Shown piece after piece: positions 12,918-24,775 of a DNA stretch of 64,000 nucleotides. Within the stretch, counting starts at the first letter, position 1. Each line of letters begins with the position of its first letter. The notes under the pieces are model-generated. The model was not told the DNA's origin, made no database searches, and worked only from the letters and a program-made list of their open reading frames with translations. Both the position numbers and the translations under genes were made by a program. Source of the DNA: Chamaecrista fasciculata (lineage: Eukaryota > Streptophyta > Magnoliopsida > Fabales > Fabaceae); assembly GCA_003254925.1 (NCBI GenBank), contig QANZ01046881.1:9525-73524 (forward strand), written 5' to 3'.

Positions 12918-14052
12918 CTTTTCTCATCTTTTCAACTTCTTTTTCTTTCTTCAACTTCTCACATTCTTCTCTCATAGCTTCATACTCACTTTTCAACTTC
13001 TCATTTTCTTCTTGTAATTCTCTATTTTTCAACTCCAGCTCATTCTTTTCTTTTCTTTCATCTTTCAACTTCTCTCTTTGAATAAAGAAAGACCCAAGCA
13101 GTTTATAGGATTCAGACACAAGCTCATCATTACTTAAATTATCAAAGATATTCAAATTTGATTTTACCTCGTTATCAGCAGTGGCCATGAAATAGAGGTT
13201 TGTTGTATCTGTGTCTTCATAATCATCTTCCTCAGCCATGAGGTCCTCATCAACATCATCCCATGAGGATTCAGCTACCATTGCCTTCTTCTTTCTGAAC
13301 TTTGACTTTTTGAGTAGAGGGCAATCTGGTCTGACATGTCCAGGCTTCTTACATTCATAGCATATAGTTTCCTTGTCTTTCTTGAAGTTGTTGTCTTTTC
13401 TGAATGAAGGGTTCCTTGCTGGCGAAGAATTCTTCCTAAGGAACTGTGTCCTTCTCGGTTTGAAGAACTTATTAAAGCGTCTTGCTAGCAGCACCATTTC
13501 CTCTTCATCAAGCGGTTCCTCATCATCTTCATCATCACTTTCAGTGGCTTTGAGGGCAATCTCTTTATTCTTCTTGAGGTTTTGTACTTTCTCAGCCAGG
13601 AAAGTTGACTCATTAGTAAGTAAGTTTCCTCTGAGATCATCTATGGTCATTGACTTCAGCTTCTGACTTTCATGAAGGGCTATCACCTTGATTTCCCAGA
13701 TTGAGGATAAACTCCTCACAACTTTTCTTACAATTTTCTCCTGCTCGAGACGTTCTCCTAAGGAATCCAGGTCATTGATGATTTTTCCGAATCTCTCGAA
13801 CATCTCATCAATCTTCTCGGTTTCCTTCATCTGGAAGTTCTCATATTCTTTCATGAGTGAATCAATTTGAGACTTCCTTAGCTCGGTTGTTCCTTCATAC
13901 ATGACTTGGAGTTTGTCCCACATTTCTTTGGCAGTTTCACATCTTGATAACTTCTTGAATTCATCTGCACTCATAGAACAATAAATACAGTTAATAGCTC
14001 TACTATTGAGTGCATACCTGTTGTTGTCATTTTCATCCCATTCTTCAATAGG
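12918..14052 (-). pseudogene. Copia gag fragment (UBN2-type with CCHC knuckle)
   Basis: It encodes a gag of the UBN2 type, a CCHC zinc knuckle (CYECKKPGHVRPDC), an acidic stretch and a Glu/Lys-rich coiled coil toward the end. The N-terminal part continues at 16227-16431 beyond a nested insertion. It belongs to the truncated copia element and is a fossil. Confidence 0.85.
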
Positions 14053-14057
14053 CTTCT

Positions 14058-16221
14058 TGTCACGACCCTCTAATGGGATACGTGACCGGCACGGACCATA
14101 CGTAGTAACCCCATGACCCGTAAGCCTAGATTCATCATTTCCCTGACCGAAAACACAACTTCACTTATAAACATGTAATGAACGTTAGAGAAATTTCGGC
14201 ATGGTATCCCCTGTAAGTGGAAGGGTCCATACACCATATAACAACCTGCTCAGCAGTATCAGTACAAGATAGAGCTCCGCTCTCATCAAAAATCAATATA
14301 AACAGACGGAGAGCTCTGCCCTCATGACATATCAGCCCAAAAACACATAATATCATATTGCCCTAACTGTGGTCCAACGGAGCTATTCTAGAGTCAAGTG
14401 CAAAACATAAATACATTCAGAATTATATATAAGCTGAACTACCCACATGGACAAATATGTGGGACTTCAAAAGGGTCCGGTCGATCTACTCGGCACCGGG
14501 AGGCTGATCCTGTAAACCTGAAGCTGAAAATGGTAAACATATAAAGGGTGAGTCGAGAGACTCAGTGAGTAATCCAATCTATCCTAGACGTGGAGGGCAA
14601 GGAACCCCACAAATTTTAAAGAGTCAAACCGTTACATAGTTAAAATCTCATAATAAGGATCACAGTTCAAATAGTCACATATATGCATGTCTACTCGTAA
14701 CACAATCAAAGGTAATCAGCCTAGGACCCGTGCCCATGTCACAGTCAAAGCTNNNNNNNNNNNNNNNNNNNNNNNNNNNNNNNNNNNNNNNNNNNNNNNN
14801 NNNNNNNNNNNNNNNNNNNNNNNNNNNNNNNNNNNNNNNNNNNNNNNNNNNNNNNNNNNNNNNNNNNNNNNNNNNNNNNNNNNNNNNNNNNNNNNNNNNN
14901 NNNNNNNNNNNNNNNNNNNNNNNNNNNNNNNNNNNNNNNNNNNNNNNNNNNNNNNNNNNNNNNNNNNNNNNNNNNNNNNNNNNNNNNNNNNNNNNNNNNN
15001 NNNNNNNNNNNNNNNNNNNNNNNNNNNNNNNNNNNNNNNNNNNNNNNNNNNNNNNNNNNNNNNNNNNNNNNNNNNNNNNNNNNNNNNNNNNNNNNNNNNN
15101 NNNNNNNNNNNNNNNNNNNNNNNNNNNNNNNNNNNNNNNNNNNNNNNNNNNNNNNNNNNNNNNNNNNNNNNNNNNNNNNNNNNNNNNNNNNNNNNNNNNN
15201 NNNNNNNNNNNNNNNNNNNNNNNNNNNNNNNNNNNNNNNNNNNNNNNNNNNNNNNNNNNNNNNNNNNNNNNNNNNNNNNNNNNNNNNNNNNNNNNNNNNN
15301 NNNNNNNNNNNNNNNNNNNNNNNNNNNNNNNNNNNNNNNNNNNNNNNNNNNNNNNNNNNNNNNNNNNNNNNNNNNNNNNNNNNNNNNNNNNNNNNNNNNN
15401 NNNNNNNNNNNNNNNNNNNNNNNNNNNNNNNNNNNNNNNNNNNNNNNNNNNNNNNNNNNNNNNNNNNNNNNNNNNNNNNNNNNNNNNNNNNNNNNNNNNN
15501 NNNNNNNNNNNNNNNNNNNNNNNNNNNNNNNNNNNNNNNNNNNNNNNNNNNNNNNNNNNNNNNNNNNNNNNNNNNNNNNNNNNNNNNNNNNNNNNNNNNN
15601 NNNNNNNNNNNNNNNNNNNNNNNNNNNNNNNNNNNNNNNNNNNNNNNNNNNNNNNNNNNNNNNNNNNNNNNNNNNNNNNNNNNNNGGCGGCGAAATAGGT
15701 GGTGGTGGTGGCTGGTCAAGTTTGGGAGGAAGAGATGAGAAGAGTCGAGAGAATTGGTGGATGGAAATAGAGGAGAGAGAATGGGTCTTGGGTTCATATA
15801 GAGAGAGGGCTATTTTGCTATTTTGGCTAAATTTGAGGGGCAAAAATCTAATTCTGAGGGAGAGAGTTAACCAGGAAATCAGAATTTTGCCCAGAAACAT
15901 TTTACTTCTTTCCAAATCAGTCCCTAAAAGCTCAAAGTCTAGAAATAGAGATTTTTGACAAAAATTATATTGTTGGATTCATTGAAAATAATAGGTTCCA
16001 AATATATATTTTACTTCCAAAAATATTATATCTATAATTTATTATTTCTTACTCAAAAGTATCTCATAATGAAATTAAAATGAAACACGGTAAACTTTTT
16101 TGAGTCAGATTGCTCTCAAAATTTAACCACAAGCTCATAAGGACTTCTAGATTAACTTCATAATTTACTTTTGAGCCAAATGCTAAGCCTAATGTGTAAT
16201 ATAATACTTTGGGGTATTACA
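14058..16221 (-). mobile_element. LTR-like insertion in gag with assembly gap, TSD CTTCT
   Basis: Termini TGTCACGACCC...GGGGTATTACA (minus strand TGTAATACCCC...GGGTCGTGACA) are flanked by CTTCT at 14053-14057 and 16222-16226. This terminus type is common among large plant Ty3 LTRs, so a solo LTR is the simplest reading. The centre (14753-15685) is unknown sequence, so a short internal region cannot be excluded. Confidence 0.75.
14753..15685. other. Assembly gap (N run)
   Basis: A continuous run of 933 unknown bases; open frames drawn across it are meaningless. Confidence 1.
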
Positions 16222-16226
16222 CTTCT

Positions 16227-16431
16227 CAACAATCTTATCGTTCTCTTTCTTTGTAATCTCAATAGGACCATTTTTGATAATCCGCCAGATTTGAGGATTG
16301 ATAGATTCAACAAAAATCTTCATGCGGTTCTTCAAGTAAGTATAGTCAGTCCCATTGAAATAAGGAGGTTTGTGCATAGAGATACCACCAGCATAGCTGT
16401 TGTCATTGTTGTTCTGCATCTTGACTCAGGA
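16227..16431 (-). pseudogene. N-terminal gag segment of the copia element
   Basis: It encodes the start of gag (a PYFNGTDYTYLKNRMKIF-type phrase typical of copia gag) and abuts the LTR-like insertion at 14058-16221, beyond which gag resumes. It is a fossil. Confidence 0.75.
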
Positions 16432-16476
16432 TCTTTTCTCAGGGCTGTTACACCAAATTTGATATATATAGACACT

Positions 16477-16488
16477 GCTTTGATACCA
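16477..16488 (-). other. Copia primer-binding site (initiator Met tRNA)
   Basis: The minus strand reads TGGTATCAAAGC, two bases inside the LTR end at 16491. This is the usual plant copia primer site. Confidence 0.85.
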
Positions 16489-16490
16489 CT

Positions 16491-18143
16491 TGTTAGTCAG
16501 GATGCACAAGGAACATATACCAAGAGGGGGGTGAATTGGTATTTAAAAACTTTTTCTAAGTTAAAAACAAGTTTTGAAAAAGTTCCTTAAAACAGTTACT
16601 CAAAACAATCCCTCTAATATAAATTCCTCAGAACAATTCCTTTAAACAATTTCTTTCAGAACAAATCTTCTTAGCAATAAGAGATAAGCTTAAGAACACA
16701 GATATATTTAGACAAAGCAAACACTTAAGCAGATCAGATATTCAAACAGATTGCTAATGAAAGAAAACTAGTCATTAACTCAAAAGATAAATGCAGAATA
16801 TAAAGGAGAAAAAATAAGGAATAAGACACAGCAGATTTATACTGGTTCAGAATAAGGTACTAGTCTTTAACAAAGAACTTTCTCTTAAACCTACGTCCAG
16901 TCCCCAAACACAAAGTAAGGGATTTTATATTATTGCTGGGCAAACTAACCAAATTACAATTGGCACTCAACCACTCACGGATCACCACTGGGGTTTCACA
17001 CTTTTACAATTTGCCAAACCACAAGTCCTCACGGGTAACAATAAGGTTCTTCACAGCAACTCCTCTTACAGTGCAACCACTCACGGATAACCACTATAGG
17101 GTTTCACAACAACCGAGGGCAGGTAACCTATTACCACTAGGAGGTATACGAACGAATCAGACTTTTCAAGAAGTATATAAAAGGGGTTCTTTCACAAAGA
17201 GATAGGTTCACACACAAAGGTGAATGTCACAAAGACTAATCCCACAAAGGGCTCTCACAAAGAGTTTCGCACTTAGCAGCTTTAGCACATAGCAATAGCT
17301 TGACACACAGTCTAACATCTTCATCATTTGAATTCTTCAGCTTTTATAGATAGCAACTTCAGCAGCTTGATATGGAAATTTTCTTCAGCCTTGAATACTC
17401 CAGCGACTAGGAACAATAGTATCTTCAACATATTTGATTTGTCTTTTGCCTTCTTTAGAGTCTTGACTGAATTTCCAGGTTGCTCATCTGATAATAATGA
17501 CATATAGACGTTGAGCTTTAATCAGCAGGGTCAAAATATGAAAGTTTGAAAACTTTCCTTACAATAGTTCCTTGACCTGCGGAATAGGAGCAATTAGCAT
17601 AAATCTTTCCAAAAATAGATTTAGCATTAGATAATAGCTTCAACGGCCAGCTTAAAACTTTCTTAATATGTATAACACAAAGTTAATGCAATGATGCACG
17701 TTTAGCACTTGAAATGAATCAGATATAACATTCAGAGCAAAACTTAGAAAGTTTCCTAAACAGTTCCTTCAATCATAGCGATAATTAAGGAATAGGAATA
17801 ATTCTGAGATTTCTTTCCTTCTTTAGATAGATTAACACATAATCACTGATTTCACATTAAATGGAATTATGATCTTACTCAATCATAGTTTCTTGAATAT
17901 ATCGTAATATTTAAAGCAATATCTCGAACCTTAAAAGATTTTTCAAATTAAAACTTCATTATAATACATCGTGAAAAACCAATATTAATATATGTATCAA
18001 TTAAAGAATTTTTGGCAATTATCAAAACACATAAGGTTAATAAATAAATACTAATCGTTATTCTATAATCACTGACGTTAATTTATTTTATTTTCTAGCG
18101 CTTAATTAAATTAAAATTAATCTATACAAAATTTATCCCAACA
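16491..18143 (-). repeat. 5' LTR of the copia element (1653 bp)
   Basis: On the minus strand it runs from TGTTGGGATAAATT to ATCCTGACTAACA and ends next to the primer site. It seems to have landed in a Mutator-like MITE, of which only the right half (18144-18313) remains here. Confidence 0.8.
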
Positions 18144-18430
18144 CATATCATTAGTCACGTCGATTATGTCGTTAATATTTGGTTAAAGTAAGAGCAAAGG
18201 ATAAAGTTGATCAAAATGTGAAACATAGGGGACGAAATTAACAGTAAAAAAAGATTAGGGACAAAATTGACGGTTGCTGTAAAGTTTGGGGAGGAAATGA
18301 GTACTTTTGCCTTATTTTTATTTAGGCAAAAATACCCCCAACATATGAGGTCATTTTCAGTTACCCCCAACGTTTTTTTGTCAATTATACCCTCAACGTT
18401 TCATATTTTAGTCAATTATACCCCAACCCC
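18144..18430. repeat. Right half of one MITE and left part of another
   Basis: 18149-18313 matches the right half of the element at 27982-28356 (GGGGACGAAATT monomers, end ACTTTTGCC). 18330-18430 starts AGGCAAAAATACCCCC and contains TCAATTATACCC monomers as in 58706-59004. Neither is complete. Confidence 0.5.
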
Positions 18431-18835
18431 TAACTAATTATAGAACAGTCCAGAATGTTTGTCATCTTTAGCAAACAGGTCCTTAGAAGTCATTAGCAAC
18501 CCTCCTTCTCTTACTCCAAAACATCACTACCACACTTCATCGTCGTTGACCAATCTGTCCTCATTTCCGTCGACATGGTCCTTCTCATCGTCGTTCTCAG
18601 CTTTCTGGTCTCCCCTAAATTATGTCGCTCTCATCCCTTTCCCTTCCCTTACAACTGCCTCTCTCACCCATCTTCTCTATTTTGCTTCTCTCTCCAAAGG
18701 GGGTTTGAAGTTACTTCTCAATTTTGACGACCAGGACGACATTGCCACTGGAGATTGTTTGTTAAATAATTCGGGGGTTTTAGTTTATTTCACCCACAAC
18801 TTCTCTCTCTCTCTTCCTCTCGTCTCTCGTCTCTC

Positions 18836-18838
<3 letters not shown>

Positions 18839-18894
<56 letters not shown>
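18839..18894. repeat. (CT)n microsatellite
   Basis: An uninterrupted CT run of about 56 bases. A matching (GA)n run at about 19471-19508 lies at the mirror position of an inverted duplication. Confidence 0.95.
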
Positions 18895-18897
<3 letters not shown>

Positions 18898-19456
18898 CAA
18901 CCTTTCTCCACCTTCCACGGAGCCATCGATGACCTCCTCTTCGGCCACGTCACCTACTTCACCCCATCGACGCTCCCCTCTCCGACGGCTCCGCCTCCAA
19001 ATCCTCCACCCTCATCGCCACCGTCGTCGATTTCATCCGCTCCGGCACCATCATTGTTGGAATAATAAAAGCCTCTCAAATTTAGTCATAGGTACCCAAA
19101 TTCCAATTCCATTTGCACACATCATCTTCCTCTCAGACGGGTGCTTAAGCGCAATAATTAATATGGCAGCTTCAACGAATTGTGTTAACAGCAAATTGAG
19201 CCAATTAATCATGTTTAAATAATTTTTTACATGGATGGAAGAATAATTTGTTGTTGAAGAATAATTTCAAGTAATCATCAATTAATATATCACTGCCTCC
19301 GAAGTTGATGGTGCCAGAGATGAAATCGGTGACGGTGGCGATGAGAGTGGAGGATTCGGAGGCAGAGCCGTCGGAGAGCTTCGATGGGGCGACGTAAGTG
19401 ACGTGGCCGAAGAGGAGGTCGTCGACAGCGTCGTGGAAGGTGGAGAAAGGTTGGAT
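18895..19456. repeat. Inverted duplication of a coding-like segment
   Basis: Arms of about 160 bp (18895-19053 and 19300-19456) are GC-rich, unlike the surroundings, and clearly related as reverse complements. Both read as protein with shared phrases (IQPFSTFH.A.DDLLFGHVTY, SDGSAS.SSTLIATV). The protein family is not recognised. The arms end in (CT)n and (GA)n. The loop is about 245 bp. It may be a gene fragment duplicated in inverse orientation; no full gene was seen. Confidence 0.6.
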
Positions 19457-19467
19457 GATGGAGGCTA

Positions 19468-19511
<44 letters not shown>

Positions 19512-19947
19512 CTTATATGATTGGTTGGAGGAAATGATCTAGCAACATTTTTACTTTCTTGGTAAAAGTTTAGGTGAGTTGGGCCCCAATGGCTTATCAA
19601 GGCCACGACATGTCTTCAGGCTTTATGAGCGCTTACAGAGGTACTTACATATCGCTTATCAAAAAAACCCTCACATCGACAACATAAATCAAACTCACAA
19701 CATTGTGGATTATAAGTCGGCTCCTTACCAACTGGACCAATTTTTGTTGGCTGATCGAGCAAATTTCAAGCTATATATATAGATATATATCCAATCGAAT
19801 TAATTAAATATCAAAAATAAAATTTTTTCCTAAAAATAATGCTCTATCAATATAGTTATTATTTTTTTATTATTATAAAAATGAAAAGGCATTGTGCTCG
19901 TCGTCTTCGTTCTCTCCTTTTTCAAACTCGTGAACATTCATCCTCCC
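19457..19947. other. Region upstream of the first F-box gene
   Basis: Apart from the (GA)n run and a moderately GC-rich stretch at 19565-19770 of unknown nature, nothing was recognised. The F-box promoter and 5' leader should lie in the last part (AT-rich 19780-19890, then pyrimidine-rich). Confidence 0.4.
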
Positions 19948-22048
19948 ATGGCTTCCGCATCATCTACCTCTCCGCTTTCAGCATCAGGTGCGTTTTATTT
20001 CAAATCCATTGAACTTTAACTATTTTAATTTTGAACATTCTCTTTCCCTTTCTTCATAACCCTTACATCCTCTTTTTTGTTGCTGACTGTTATTTCAAAT
20101 CCATTGAACTTTAACTATTTTAATTTTCTGCCTCTTTCTTTGTAATTGGGAAAAAAATGAAATCATATAACAAACACTGCTGAAGGTTAGAGAATTTAAC
20201 TTGTTATGAGAAGTTTAGTTTGCTTAGTTTGATTGTTTGCCTAAGTTGTGCACACAAGCTGTTTGATAAAATGCCGATAGATACGCGGCTGCAAGGATTG
20301 TGGTAAAGTGAAAGTAGAAGGTGCCTACACTTTGAATACTGCCATTGTTGTGATTGATCGGAACCCAATTCGGAGATTGAGGGAAAGATAAGAAAAATGG
20401 AGGGAAAAAAGAAAATAAGAATAGAGAGAAATATGACGGCATAAATTGAAGCTTTCAAATTAGTCCTCTAAAACTACACTGTAGAAGAAAATTAGAGGCA
20501 TTAGAATTATCTCATCAAACGCATAGTTTCACATGGCACAATTTCAAACGATGGCGATTAGATGAACTATAGGGAGACATTTACTTGTAAAGAACTCCAG
20601 GGGATCCAATTTTTATAAAAATTGTTTTTGTTATATAATTTTAGCTGATTAATAAAAATACAATGAAAAATAATTCAAGTTCTTAATAACCTCCCATATT
20701 CCCACAAGAAAAGTAAGTGTATCATTTTATCATCGTCCCAATGTGATTTCATTTATATTTGATTTATTCTTTTTTAACATAATTCAGACTCCGTGCAATT
20801 TAATCTACAGATTCTCGCCAGTTATTGCCAAATGGCATAATATTAGAAATCTTCTCGTTGCTTCCTGCAAAATCCATATGTAGGTTCAAGTCTTGCTCCA
20901 AATTCTTCTCAAAATTAACACAGGACAAGTATTTCATAAAGCAACAGTCTGATAATTCGTTGCTAAAGGATGATACTTGTTTCTTCATTCAACGAAGGGA
21001 CTTTCCAAGTCGTTATGCTCCTGAGAGCGGACTTAAAATACACTCATTACACAAACAGAATGCATCATCATCTTGTGGTGTTCATACAAGATTCCTTGAA
21101 TTTCTTCGCTTAACCGATGCGAAAATTGAAGCCTCTTGCAACGGATTGCTTTTTTGTAGAATCTATTCTAAGTTGTTTGTTTGTAACCCCACAACACTGT
21201 CATGCTCCTATGTTCCTAGTCCAATTTGCACTGAGAGATTAATGTGTGAATATGTTAATCTTCAATACCTCTTTGAATGCGATTCTGAGGAATTCAAGTT
21301 GTTTGCTTTCGATGATAGATATGATGGGTCATTTGAATGTTCAATCTATGATCCAAAGAAAGGTGTGTGGAAAGTACGAAAAGAATTATTCTTTGTAGGA
21401 GACTGGAATATGGAATTCAAGTCCCCTGTTTTCTACAAAGGAATCATTCATGTTCTCTCGCAATGGGATTGGGATCCTTATCAAAATGATGATTTTGTAC
21501 CATATATCGCAACCTATGATGTTGAGAGTGGCATGTCAAGAACTATTAGTATACCAAATGAGTTCCCGAGAATTGTTATGGATCCTACTGTGCCTAATGT
21601 GATTGCGCGTATTTTCAAGTGGGGCAAAAGAGGAAGCTCAAATGAATCGATTTGTTTGGTGACATTGGAACAAATCTTTTGGATGCAGACATTGGACAAT
21701 AGGTGTCTTTTTAAGATATGGGTTTTGAGTGATTATGAAGCTAAACGTTGGTCAAGCCCTAAGCATGTGAATTTGGTAGAGATGGGGCTTGGGGAGGAGG
21801 ATTTGTATGTTATTGATTATATAGTTATGAATGGAGAATGTTTGGTGTTTGCTACGAAGACGACTGTGTATAAGTTTGACTTTGTGGGTGAAAGAGAAGG
21901 AATGCTTGAAGAAGTATGTAGGCATGAACTTAAATGGTATTTAACGTTCATTCCTTATTCTAGTACTCTTCGTTCATGTGCTAAACCTCTTGATACAAGG
22001 AATATAGGATATGAGGAAGAGAGTGAATATAACTTTGGGTGCGATTGA
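19948..22048 (+). CDS. F-box protein with F-box-associated region (copy 1)
   Basis: Model: exon 1 at 19948-19987, exon 2 at 20811-22048; phase-1 intron with CAG/GTGCGT donor and CTACAG acceptor; 425 aa. The F-box spans about residues 19-60 ([20 protein letters not shown]...), the part that in this family binds SKP1 in an SCF ubiquitin ligase. The rest resembles an F-box-associated beta-propeller-like C-terminus ([27 protein letters not shown]) that would bind substrate; the substrate is unknown. Exon 2 is uninterrupted. Exon 1 is inferred from phase and the MAS start; exon 2 has no ATG before the F-box, so an upstream exon is needed. Copy 2 lies 3 kb downstream. Relative to it this copy has about 11 extra residues near position 290 and a shorter C-terminus. 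A 38-bp direct repeat lies in the intron (about 19993 and 20090). Confidence 0.75.
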
Positions 22049-22397
22049 CTATTGTGGTAGACATACATTTAAAAAATATTGAAGCTTAGGGTTGAGTTGC
22101 CATCAAAGCTGTTGAGGGCACATATAACTCATCTTTCCAAGCCCTTCGAATTGATAGATTTGATATAGTTTGGAACTTTAATAATTTTATTTTTAGTTTT
22201 ATCATATTTTGAACTTCATCCATTTTATTTAGGTTTAATTTGTGAATTTTACTCTTGACTATTTGAGGACCAATATAACTGGGGATTTTACTTGATTACT
22301 TCTTATGAAATATTGTGCTTAGTCCTTCAATTTCCTTATTACAGAATTCATAATCTTGACACTTCATCCGCAGATTGAAGTGTCGCAGATTGAAGTG

Positions 22398-22550
22398 TGA
22401 TTTTTGAAGTGGGGTAAAGTTGGAAGTTCAGATGGGTCAATTTTCTTGGTGAGGATGAATGGCAGATGTATTTTTATCTTATCGGTTTTGGGCGATTATG
22501 AGTCTAATTGTTGGACAAAGTTTTACTAAAGTGAGTTTGAAAGAGGTGGG
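22398..22550 (+). pseudogene. F-box gene fragment (third paralogue)
   Basis: It aligns with the C-terminal part of both F-box genes (FKWGK.GSS...RC.F.I.VL.DYE...W) but is short, loses frame after the DYE motif and has no F-box or start. A short tandem repeat (CGCAGATTGAAGTGT) sits at its left edge. It is a broken duplicate, cut on the right by a hAT MITE and LINE sequence. Confidence 0.75.
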
Positions 22551-22562
22551 GTGCCCTCTCCA

Positions 22563-22893
22563 TAGGGGTGAGCAAAACCGAATCCATCCGATTCCAACCG
22601 AACCAATCCAAACCGAACCAACAAAAACCGATAAATTTGTTGTTGCTTTTTGTTTTTGTATAAATTTTTAACTTGTTGCTGTATAAATTGCTCTTCATCT
22701 CTTTCTTGTCTTGTCCAAAAAAAAATTATCAAAAACCAACCAACCGATCCAACCCAAACCGATCTTAGTCGGTTTGGATTGGTTCGGTTAGTCAAAATTT
22801 ACTGGATGAATTGGATGATTTTTTCCATCATCCAATTAGATCGGTTCGGTTGGAAAATTTATCAAAACCGAACCGATCCGTTGCTCAGCCCTA
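22563..22893. mobile_element. hAT-type MITE (331 bp), perfect 8-bp TSD
   Basis: TIR TAGGGGTGAGCAA / TTGCTCAGCCCTA with CCTCTCCA duplicated at 22555-22562 and 22894-22901. Both ends carry arrays of CCGAACC motifs. It matches both ends of the longer element at 62701-63743, of which it is an internally deleted form. It is non-coding. Confidence 0.9.
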
Positions 22894-22901
22894 CCTCTCC
22901 A

Positions 22902-23125
22902 ACATCATTATCGAAGCTGATTCGTTGTGTGTCGTTCACTTATGTCATAATGGGGTGCCCTCTACACATCAATCGGCAACTATTGTCAATAGCATAAAAA
23001 ATTATTTGGCTTTTCGTGATTGGCAAGTTGCCATTGTCCATGTTTATAGGGAAGCAAATTGAGTTGTCTTGCTCCTTTGGCGCATGATATGAAGGATGGA
23101 GCGCCTGAATTTTGAATTTATCTCT
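22902..23125 (+). pseudogene. LINE RNase H-domain fragment
   Basis: It encodes the tail of a plant LINE-type RNase H domain (EADSLCVVHL, WQVAIVHVYREAN) followed by a stop within the motif and degraded sequence. It is a 5'-truncated relic; the hAT MITE at 22563-22893 landed at its left side. Confidence 0.6.
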
Positions 23126-23243
23126 TATGATTTTGAATTTATATAACTGAATAAAAAAAGTGTAACAAATTCATTATATTACATACGACTTTGATTGTAT
23201 TTTACTGGAGTGATTCACATAAGCCATCATGAATGGCAAAGAG

Positions 23244-24120
23244 GACTCCAGAGTAGAATGTGGATTTGAATTTTGAAATTGATAATTGTATTAGGAAGTT
23301 AATTCAAATGTTAAATTTAAAATATTAACTCATTACTTCATTTTATTTTTCAATTTGAAATTGATTTCTATTGTTATTACTCTAGAATTTAAGAGTTAAA
23401 TAAGGAAAATATTAAAGAGGATTATTAGATACTACTGGTTCGAAGTAATGATTGTTTTTTATTTTTTTGAAAAAATATTAGTCTTTATTTGTGGGACTTT
23501 ATTACTTAATTATGCTAAATATAAAAAAAATATAAATAATATAAATTAGTTAATACGCAAATTGTCACTTATATAAAATTGTTTTGGTATTTCTGTAAGT
23601 GCTCTTTGAACCCGGAGGCCTACCCTGACCTTAGATTGAGGCGTCATTAACTACTAAAAGAATGTTCGTCAAAGAAAAAAAAAAAGTAAAAACAAAACGG
23701 AACCATTGTGATTTTGATTTTATTTAATGGCTGCAGCCAGCTGCGCAAATGAGGATTTCAACTTTGAAAATGAGAATTATATTTGGAAATTTAAATTACC
23801 TTTCAATTAATTTCAAATTGATTTGTATTGTAATTAATAATTATCCTGAAATTTAGGAGTTAAATGAGGAAAATATCAATCAAGGAGAAATACTAGATAT
23901 GACCGTTGGAAGTAATAATGATCCAGCAAATTTCAAATTATACCAAATTGTACGCTCAATCAACTTAAGTCGCTATAATTATAATTAAAAAGATATAGTC
24001 TTTATTTCTGGGATTTTATTACTTATTTAGTTAAGCTAAATATCAAAATATATATTTGGCCAAAAAAATATCAAAATATATAAACAAATATAAATTACGT
24101 TACTCAAATAGTTATTTATA
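23244..24120. repeat. Imperfect tandem duplication of an intergenic unit
   Basis: 23244-23575 and 23744-24120 share an ordered series of phrases (TTTCAATTTGAAATTG, AGGAGTTAAATGAGG, GTCTTTATTTGTGGG and TTTATTACTTA versions). The two units lie between the F-box copies and probably arose with the gene duplication. A short segment at 23590-23690 ending in an A-run could be a SINE remnant. Confidence 0.55.
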
Positions 24121-24157
24121 CCATTCTTTTAATTTTAACTTCAAATAAAAACAAATA

Positions 24158-24566
24158 AGTCAAAGTATAAATTTGGTCTCATATATTTTGCTAAGTTCCC
24201 AATTTGGTCCTGTATCTTTTTTATTACACTTTTGGTCCCATATTTTTGCAAAATGTCTCACTTTTGGTCCCATACCGTTTTTGGTCACATATCTTTTGCT
24301 CAAGTTACAAAATTGATCTCATATCTTTGTAAAATAATCAACCTTTACTTGATTCTTTTGTAAAAATATGAGATCACTTCTACACATAACTCAAAGATAT
24401 AGGATCAATTCAGCAATTGACCCAAAAATATGAGATCAAATCTGCAACAAAAAAATATATGAGACTAAATTAGGAACTGACCCAAAGATATGGGTGCAAC
24501 AAAAAAAGATATAAGACCAAATTGGAAACTTAGTAAAAGATATGAGACCAAATTTGCACTTTAACC
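24158..24566. mobile_element. Mutator-like MITE, decayed (about 409 bp)
   Basis: Ends GTCAAAGTATAAATTTGG and CCAAATTTGCACTTTAACC are inverted. Arms consist of TTGGTCTCATATCTTTT-type monomers also seen at 33467-33823, 39868-40215 and 62386-63859. No clear duplication remains. Confidence 0.6.
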
Positions 24567-24589
24567 AAAAAATACAATGAAAAATAATT

Positions 24590-24775
24590 GGGCAAAATGC
24601 AGTAAACCCCCCCTTGAACTTTAGGGGTTGTGCGAAAAACTCCCCTAAACTACAAACTTTGACATAAAAATCCTTGAACTAGTCTCTATTTGTGCGCTGA
24701 CATGTCAAAGTTTGTAGTTTAGGGGGGTTTTCGCACAACCCCTAAAGTTTAGGGGGGGTTATCTGCATTTTCCCC
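24590..24775. mobile_element. Mutator-like MITE (186 bp), perfect 9-bp TSD
   Basis: Inverted ends GGGCAAAATGCAG / CTGCATTTTCCCC; AAAATAATT duplicated at 24581-24589 and 24776-24784. The paralogous site in the intron of the first F-box gene (about 20660-20683) has the flanking sequence without the element. It lies about 180 bp upstream of the second F-box start codon, within the likely promoter. Confidence 0.85.

Larger units (their letters stand above)
9603..18143 (-). mobile_element. Truncated Ty1/copia element with nested insertions
   Basis: Read on the minus strand it has a 5' LTR (16491-18143), a Met-tRNA primer site (16477-16488), gag (16227-16431 and 12918-14052, plus 10300-10874) and pol fragments with protease and the start of integrase (9603-10300). 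The rest of pol and the 3' LTR are absent; sequence identity stops near 9600. Two LTR-type units with 5-bp duplications interrupt gag, at 10875-12917 and 14058-16221. The element is broken and predates both insertions. Lineage within copia is uncertain; the long coiled-coil gag and 1.65-kb LTR suggest a long-gag lineage. Confidence 0.85.

Noticed and set aside
13373-13870. Ser-rich plus-strand frames
   Set aside because: Antisense shadows of the copia gag.
14687-15958. Long open frames of 320-420 codons on both strands
   Set aside because: They run through the 933-base gap; only a few codons at each end are real sequence.
18459-19222. Plus-strand Ser/Leu-rich frames as a gene
   Set aside because: They cross a 56-base CT microsatellite and the arm of an inverted duplication; there is no consistent exon structure.
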